From Diplosphaera chodatii (Eukaryota > Chlorophyta > Trebouxiophyceae > Prasiolales > Stichococcaceae): 64,000 nucleotides of DNA. Below, one piece after another: positions 58,601-64,000 of the stretch. The stretch's first letter is position 1. Every line of letters starts with the position of its first letter. The stretch covers positions 682,001-746,000 of the forward strand of contig JAALGY010000020.1 of the NCBI GenBank assembly GCA_032358165.1, written 5' to 3'. Under the pieces are notes generated by a model, which saw only the letters and a program-made list of their open reading frames with translations, did not search any database and had not been told where the DNA came from. Both the position numbers and the translations under genes were made by a program.

Positions 58601-61600
58601 CCGGCCTGCGTCTCGCCGCGCATGAACCAGTCCTTTTCGGACATGGCTGCCGCCTCCATTGCAGCAATGCGCTCCTGCAATGTTCGTTATGTTCAACGTC
58701 CTCAGCGCTGCTCGTGCAGCTATGCTACAGGATTCGAGCACAGCACTTCATCTGGGCTGCTAGTCCTCTTTTTCATCCGCTGCAACTTGCAAAACTGCAT
58801 GTGCAGGCATATGACGGACCTGCATTGCACGCGTCCGCCGCTCATGCTTTGACAGGCGCTGGCCGCCAGTAGAGCCGTCCATGTCGACATCATCATCATC
58901 AGATTCGGCCCCGAGCAGAGCACGGCTACCTGCATGGTAATGCTGTCATCCTTGCATGAAGTGCTTGAAAGGTATGGAGTAGATTGTATGATACACACGC
59001 CCATCGGACTTGCTGGGAGCGTGCACAGGTGCTTGTTGAACAACATCACATGCAGTGTGTGCCAGACCTGCTATCGGCTGGCATGGTCCAGCTGCCAACG
59101 GTGGGGTTCATGTGAATTGACAAGCCTCTCCTCACCATTTGCTACAACATCACGACCTTCGCCGGTGTCATACAGCTCGCCGCCAAACTCCTCGTCTGAG
59201 GACCGCGCATCGTCCTCCGAGCCCAGCTCCTCCTCTGCATCGTCCCCTGCATTGCACAGCGCACAACATGTCCCCATTATGCTGCTTTTCAAGCCATGCA
59301 CCGCCTGGCAACCAAGAAAGTGAGAAGCAATGCAATCCGCGGTTGGCTTTGGCCGGTTGTCAACATCCTGTATGGCCAGGCCTGAGAGCGACAGTTGCTT
59401 GATGTCCTCACCGTCTGAAGCGTCTTCTCCCTCCGAGTCCTCATCTTCCAACCCCGCCCCAGCACTGGCGCGGTCATCGAACCTGCCCGCTGCGCCGCCA
59501 TCTTCCGGCTTGGGGTCGAAGAAACTGTCGTACATGTCAGCATCCTGCCCGTCACTGTCACTGTCCCCTGCAGTCGGAATTTGATGCATCACTTGGGCAG
59601 CGGTCATGACAGCCGCTTCTATGCCGCTCGGCCGTCAGGCAGCTGCAAAAGGCTTCAAGTGGCATGTGACGCAGCTTCACCCAGGGTCGCATGCGTCTGG
59701 CAGCACAATTGCCTCAGTCCAAGTCGTCGAGCACGCTGGAAGTGGGCGATACAGGGACCCCTCCCAACGGGTGCATGACACCCATGCCCACCTGCCAAGG
59801 CTGCCGGGTTGGCACGCTGCCGTTTCCGGCCGACAAGCGTGGCCGCATTGTCCAGCACCGCCGCCAGCTCGGCATCCGACTCATCCTCAGGCTCTTCAGC
59901 GCCGTCAAACAGGCCCGGTTCCCCGTCCTCGCTGCCCTCCTCATCTGCAGCCAGACACAAAACTGCCACGGAATCACATAGTTGCATTCGTATCGCATGC
60001 CCCCTGGGCCGGCAGTTGCACATGCGTCTGCTGTCGGCACCATCTCTCGACAGGCTTGGAGACACACATACGCAACGCAGTGCTGCAGGCTGCTGATGCT
60101 GCAGGTGTGCCATCACCTGTATCGACTCCCTCGTCATCATCATCGTCATCCCCCCGCATGGCCTCACGCTCCGCCTGCTCCACGAAGGCCTCCATGTCGG
60201 CCAGCCGCATGAAATCGTCCTCCCCCGGCAGCCGCCTGCCGCGCTTGCTGCGGCATTTCCAGCAAGACAGTTGTCAGCAGGCAACATGAACCAGCAAGCA
60301 ACATGAATAATGACCACGGCCAACTGGTGGCCGCTGCCTTTTGAAGTGTTGTGCCCATCCAACTGCCTCGGTGCCTTTACCTATCAGGTGTCCTGATGAA
60401 CATCAACACCCATGCTGGCAGGTGAAAACTAGCAGAATGTGCAACATGTGCGCATACTGACCGCTTTGGCGGCCGCTGCGCACTGCCGTCTGCATCTGCT
60501 GGCGCTGCTTCAGCCTTCGAGAAGCGCACCCTGTGGCTAGAACGTTGGCAGCAGGTGTACATGCTGTTGACGACTGTTGATTGCATAACTCCTCATCAGC
60601 GCACTTTGCTGCAGCCTGCGCCTGCATGGTCCAGGTGAGGACCTACCTGCGCTTGCCGGCCAGCTGATCGGCAGCCGCGTCCTCATCAGGATCATCTTCT
60701 CCGTCATCTTCCGAGTCGCTGTCCTCTCTGGCCTGGGCGCCACCCGCGTCATCCCGGCTGTCGTCCTCACTGCTGCCGCCGCCACTGAGTCTGTCCATAT
60801 GCCCATTCTGGAGTGCTGTGGGCAGCAAAGGGAGTGAAGATTAGTGCTGTCATGACGTGGCTTTGGCGCTTACACCCTTGTATCGCGGAGCAGTCGCTGT
60901 GACTGAGAGCCTCACCATCAAGCTGCGCATCTGCTTGCGGCTGCAGCAGGGCTGCTGTGTCACCCGCGCGAGCGATCAGACGCTTCACTCGCCTGCAGCA
61001 ACGGCACCAAAACGTAAAGTAAGTGGACCAGTTGCAAGCAGGGCTTTGCGTCAAGATCGTGTTCACGAGATAATGACGAACCTGAGCAATGGTCCAGACT
61101 GCATGTCCAGCTGGCCCCAGATTTGCTCAGCGTCAAAGTCCGCAATGTGCAGCTGCGGCACAGCAACACCAGCAGCAGCTGTGGTATCCACGGCTTCTGA
61201 GCTGCTCGGTGCAAGGGAGTAGTCATAGAGTGCCTGCAGCGGGTGGGCAGACCCATCAAATGAAGCAGAAGCCATGCATGCACACGGGGTACACCTGCAT
61301 GCGGCTTTCGTGGGTGACATGCCGTCGTCCTAGGTGCACGGTTCTTGACTCACAAGACGCAAACTGCAAGATGCGGGGTTGGCACCTTTGTGGCCTGACG
61401 AGCAGCGTCCGCAATCTGTGCCGACGGCTGCAGGAAGGCCGACGGCTCCGCAACCGCATCGGCGAGCGCCTGCAGCACTGACGCCGTCCGAGTGCCCGCA
61501 AGCACATCACGCTGCTCTTGAAGCGCCTCAGATTCGTCTGGCATGTGCTCGCTGTCGCTGATACTATCAGCTTCGACGGTGGCATTGGGCTGCGCGCTGC

Positions 61601-61637
61601 CGCCGCCGCCGCCGCCTGCGGCGGCCTTGCGCGGCAT
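55658..61637 (-). CDS. MPP10: U3 snoRNP protein MPP10, many exons
   Basis: MPP10 is an SSU-processome component that, with IMP3 and IMP4, supports U3-guided 18S pre-rRNA processing in the nucleolus. ATG 61637 begins MPRKAAAGGGGGGSAQPNAT. Recognisable blocks in order are QLHIADFDAEQIWGQLDMQS (about 61150-61085), long Asp/Glu/Ser tracts (60800-59150) typical of MPP10, RRLPGEDDFMRLADMEAFVE (about 60240), DMYDSFFDPKPED (about 59540) and AAMEAAAMSEKDWFMRGE (about 58670-58610). The C-terminal part has RPLNSALELDLDFERTLAPP (about 58420), VRVAPPPPDTRKTQLELDD (about 58010), ELYEEEYVKAARPGGDVLEE (about 57590) and LFGKLDALSHFHFAPKPVVE (about 57135). The tail is basic (EERRRARAAKKRAGKKRTAQ) and ends EFTKSSKVFARLQ...ERLKL, stop at 55658. 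Identity is secure; individual exon borders are not all fixed. Confidence 0.88.
56893..57049. repeat. 37-bp exon fragment duplicated in the neighbouring MPP10 intron
   Basis: Positions 57013-57049 (acctgggg ... gcgggca), spanning the exon end that codes VPALALEEVAPQ, recur at 56893-56929 with one mismatch. The copy lies 120 bp away in the intron downstream on the coding strand. Confidence 0.8.
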
Positions 61638-62066
61638 GGTCAGTCAGAGCGCTACTTCACGTGTACATAGAGTATGACGAGGTCAGCTTGGCAGTGCAAT
61701 GACTTGTCCGTACGCGGAATAGATTGTCGAAGGTTGGCTCCGACCCCAGCCAAATGCAACACCAGGAAGGTCAGCAGCAAGGGCGGCAAACACTCAAGAT
61801 GCTGTGACGTGGGAGAGTGAAATAGTATTGCACAAAATAATGGAAAGCAGCTGAGTGTCTTGCCTTCAGGAGAGGGACGCTCGTGTCGCACACCATCCGC
61901 CACTCCCAGACTCTCTGGCTACATTTTGGTTTCTAGACCGCACCTTTCATTTGCCGCAACGATGTGAAAGCTTGTGACATACTGTTAGTCGATATGGTAG
62001 CTGCGCCACCGTGAGCATCACGTCAACAATCTGTTCGTCGCACAACACCTCAACACATCAGCCAAA
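61638..62066. promoter_or_regulatory. Divergent intergenic region, MPP10 / RRM protein
   Basis: The 429 bp lie between opposite start codons and are noticeably less GC-rich than the flanking exons. They probably form a bidirectional promoter for two RNA-related genes. No clear TATA box is visible. Confidence 0.5.
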
Positions 62067-62905
62067 ATGATGCGCAGGCTGTGCGTCACTAATGTGCCGT
62101 TGCACGTGCGCAAAGAGGAGTTCAGCAGCATTTTCAGGCCACTGGACGGTTGCGTCGAATGTCGTCTGGTCAACCAGGACAACAGGTGCCGCAGGACTCT
62201 GTACCTTCACTTTCCCGCCGCAGGCATGCATGCACATCATCGCTCATGCCAAGGAGTGGCACAGCGAGCTCGGACGGTCGGTTTCATGTTCGAGTCCGGC
62301 AAAGCGACACCGATGAATGCAGGCCTGTCGGGTTTGTCACCTTTGCAACAGAGCAGCAAGCGCGCAATGCGCAAGAGGCATACAACCTCTGGCAGGTGCG
62401 CCTGGCATGACACATGCAATGCCCAACATTGCCACCGTCACCACAGCCACACCGCTGTGATTGCATACACTGCTGCTTCAACAGAAAGCGAGTGTATATA
62501 CGAGGCATAGGGGAGGCTAGTACACGGAGACGAAGCCATGTCATTCTGGAACAGGGCTTTGGCCAGGGCGGGCTGCTGATTGAGCTCATATCCACGGAGC
62601 CCGGCGGTCCGCGCGCCGCCCCCATGCCGCACCAGGCCGCCCTGGAGCACCCGCCGTTTCAGGGCCTGCCCGTCAAGCGGCCGCTGCCTGAAGCACTAGG
62701 TGCGGCATCCAAACCTTCATGCTCATGCTTGCATCCCTCCAAATCCGGGCATGCCCGTGCAACAATGTGGATGCAATACGCTGCTTAGGCTTCCACTGCA
62801 AATCATACAGATGTGGCAGTTCAGCTGCACAATGATGCTGCTCATGTGCATTACCAAACCTGCTGCCCCCCTGCTACCTGCTTAGGCGAGCCGCTGCACG
62901 CTTAG
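62067..62905 (+). CDS. Small single-RRM RNA-binding protein, 4 exons
   Basis: I read exons 62067-62185, 62254-62395, 62555-62699 and 62811-62905, which join in frame to 166 aa. The RRM occupies about residues 4-100. RNP2 is LCVTNVPL after MMRR, followed by VRKEEFSSIFRPLDGCVECR. RNP1 is RPVGFVTFAT, then QQARNAQEAYNLWQ, and the last strand GGLLIELIS lies in exon 3. The tail is Pro-rich (HQAALEHPPFQGLPVKRPLP) and ends DVAVQLHNDA...GEPLHA with TAG. RNP1 has aromatic Phe at both key positions, so RNA binding is plausible. Exon 4 is chosen because it keeps the frame after a tacag acceptor. Reading through the exon 3 donor instead would stop at 62788. No specific orthologue is recognised. Confidence 0.75.
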
Positions 62906-64000
62906 CAGCGTGCCACTGCGCTCTTTGCCCACTTAGACTGCTGCTGCTACTGTCGCAAGCTGCTGCCTGCATATGTTGAGGCGGGGCTATCCCCTGAGGG
63001 CACAATGCATACTTCCCGCCCTGAACCACCTCCTGTACCCACACTGATGTCTGCGCAGCTAGGCTACCTCTGGTCCATCTGTGTCGCTGCTGTGATGTCA
63101 GGCGGTGTGCCGCAGTGTTGCTGACTGTCGAGACCATTGAGAGCGTCTCTGCTGCCAAACCTGCCAAACTGGTTGATTGGTGTTGGTATGCATCTGGGCG
63201 CCTTGAGGCATTGCCAGCGTAGTGATGTGAGCATTCGTGCTGCATGTGTTAAGAGGTTCTTCCCGTCCGCTGATTTGTGCTGCAACCTACGGCCCACAGA
63301 TACGTTCTGCTACAATGGTGCCGACTGACAACGAGGTTTTCATATCTGCGTCACGTCCGCATCACCGTGGGCAGACGCTGGTGCTGCTGCACCCCACGCC
63401 AAGGCGCCGGCCAGCTTGCTCAGCCTGCTGATTGTGCAGCTTTCTGACGGCAAACACTCTTGAGTACAGATACGCCCATGCATGGACCTGGCGGCTACAA
63501 GCAGATGCGGCCTGCCAACTCGCAAATGGTGAGAGTCCAGCTGCTCGTGCCAAGCTCTGCAGTGCGTTGCCCACCCTCGTCGCGGCCTTCCGCAGCAGCG
63601 CTCGTCATGTAGATCTTGCTCACCTGCCACTCCGGTTGAGCACCCGACACTGGCCCCTCCACACCATGGTGTTTGCTGCATAACCTCGAGGGTGCACTCC
63701 AGCTTTGCAAGTAGCTGCTGGCTTTTGGCCATAGCTGTAGAGTTTGTCCTTCAGCTGGCGGGACCTTCCGGCTGATACTGGCCTGCCCTGTTGCCTTCGT
63801 TTCAGCTGTTCCGCAGCAGCAAGAGTGCTGCTGTGCAAGCTGGATGCGCCTAACCATGCTGTGGTCTGAGTTGATTGCGTCTGCCCACATCCCAACAATG
63901 CTGAGCAGCAAGCCTCCTCCAAGGCTATGTGCCAATGTACTGCGCAAGTGCACTGCACGAACTCTGAGTGGTCACCCTAGCTGGTCACATGTCCTGAGGC
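62906..64000. other. Unassigned right end
   Basis: The last 1.1 kb has overlapping open frames on both strands between about 63360 and 63700, and neither shows a known motif. One is LEYRYAHAWTWRLQADAACQ on plus; another is ALQSLARAAGLSPFASWQAA on minus. It may hold exons of a gene continuing beyond the window. Confidence 0.35.

Noticed and set aside
62288..62297. tRNA-like T-loop motif gttcgagtcc
   Set aside because: It lies inside exon 2 of the RRM gene, and no acceptor stem, D-arm or A-box is placed to make a tRNA.
1..64000. Bacterial-style systems (CRISPR, toxin-antitoxin, phage defence, operons)
   Set aside because: The window is intron-rich eukaryotic nuclear DNA; no direct-repeat arrays, Shine-Dalgarno-led gene runs or prokaryotic defence domains are visible.

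Overview
The window is nuclear DNA of a eukaryote, most likely a green alga; a trebouxiophyte is my best guess, but the sequence does not prove it. The evidence is GC-rich coding DNA, genes broken into many short exons (often 50-220 bp) by 80-300 bp introns, acceptors that are usually (c/t)tgcag, and proteins that match plant or algal orthologues. I see no operons, Shine-Dalgarno sites, tRNA or rRNA genes, or CRISPR arrays.

Layout, left to right. A plant-type soluble inorganic pyrophosphatase (113-1670, +) is followed by a type II membrane SGNH-hydrolase-like protein (about 2162-6334, +) and a long Ala/Gln-rich coiled-coil protein (about 7198-12212, -). Next come eIF3 subunit L (12888-16616, +), tail to tail with an organellar BolA-like protein (16760-17367, -). 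BolA is head to head with an omega-amidase/NIT2 (17955-19738, +). A large MUN-domain (UNC13/PATROL1-like) gene fills 20098-27972 (+).

The minus strand then carries COP9 signalosome subunit 6 (28289-30473), a MscS-type channel (about 30470-32836), a U2AF-homology-motif protein (about 33622-34670) and a long low-complexity RS-domain protein (35399-41601). A poorly resolved stretch (41602-44369) leads to an armadillo-like protein (44370-47088, +), weak ankyrin-like fragments (about 47386-48090, -), a GT14/DUF266-type glycosyltransferase (48546-51740, +), a leucine-rich-repeat protein (52147-55276, -), the U3 snoRNP protein MPP10 (55658-61637, -) and a small RRM protein (62067-62905, +). The last 1.1 kb is unassigned.

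The genes are housekeeping and do not form one pathway. They cover translation (eIF3L), ribosome biogenesis (MPP10), splicing (UHM and RS proteins), proteostasis (CSN6), trafficking (MUN) and metabolism (PPase, NIT2, BolA). I rebuilt seven genes exon by exon with frames closing throughout: PPase 196 aa, eIF3L 528 aa, BolA 124 aa, NIT2 328 aa, CSN6 308 aa, GT14 479 aa and the RRM protein 166 aa. The other gene spans rest on islands of homology or composition, and their exact ends are uncertain.

I found no convincing new biological system. The observations most worth checking are a 10-nt microexon in the pyrophosphatase, repeated GC-AG introns, an ATGA overlap between the MscS stop and the CSN6 start, and a UHM protein whose upstream RRMs appear to be missing.
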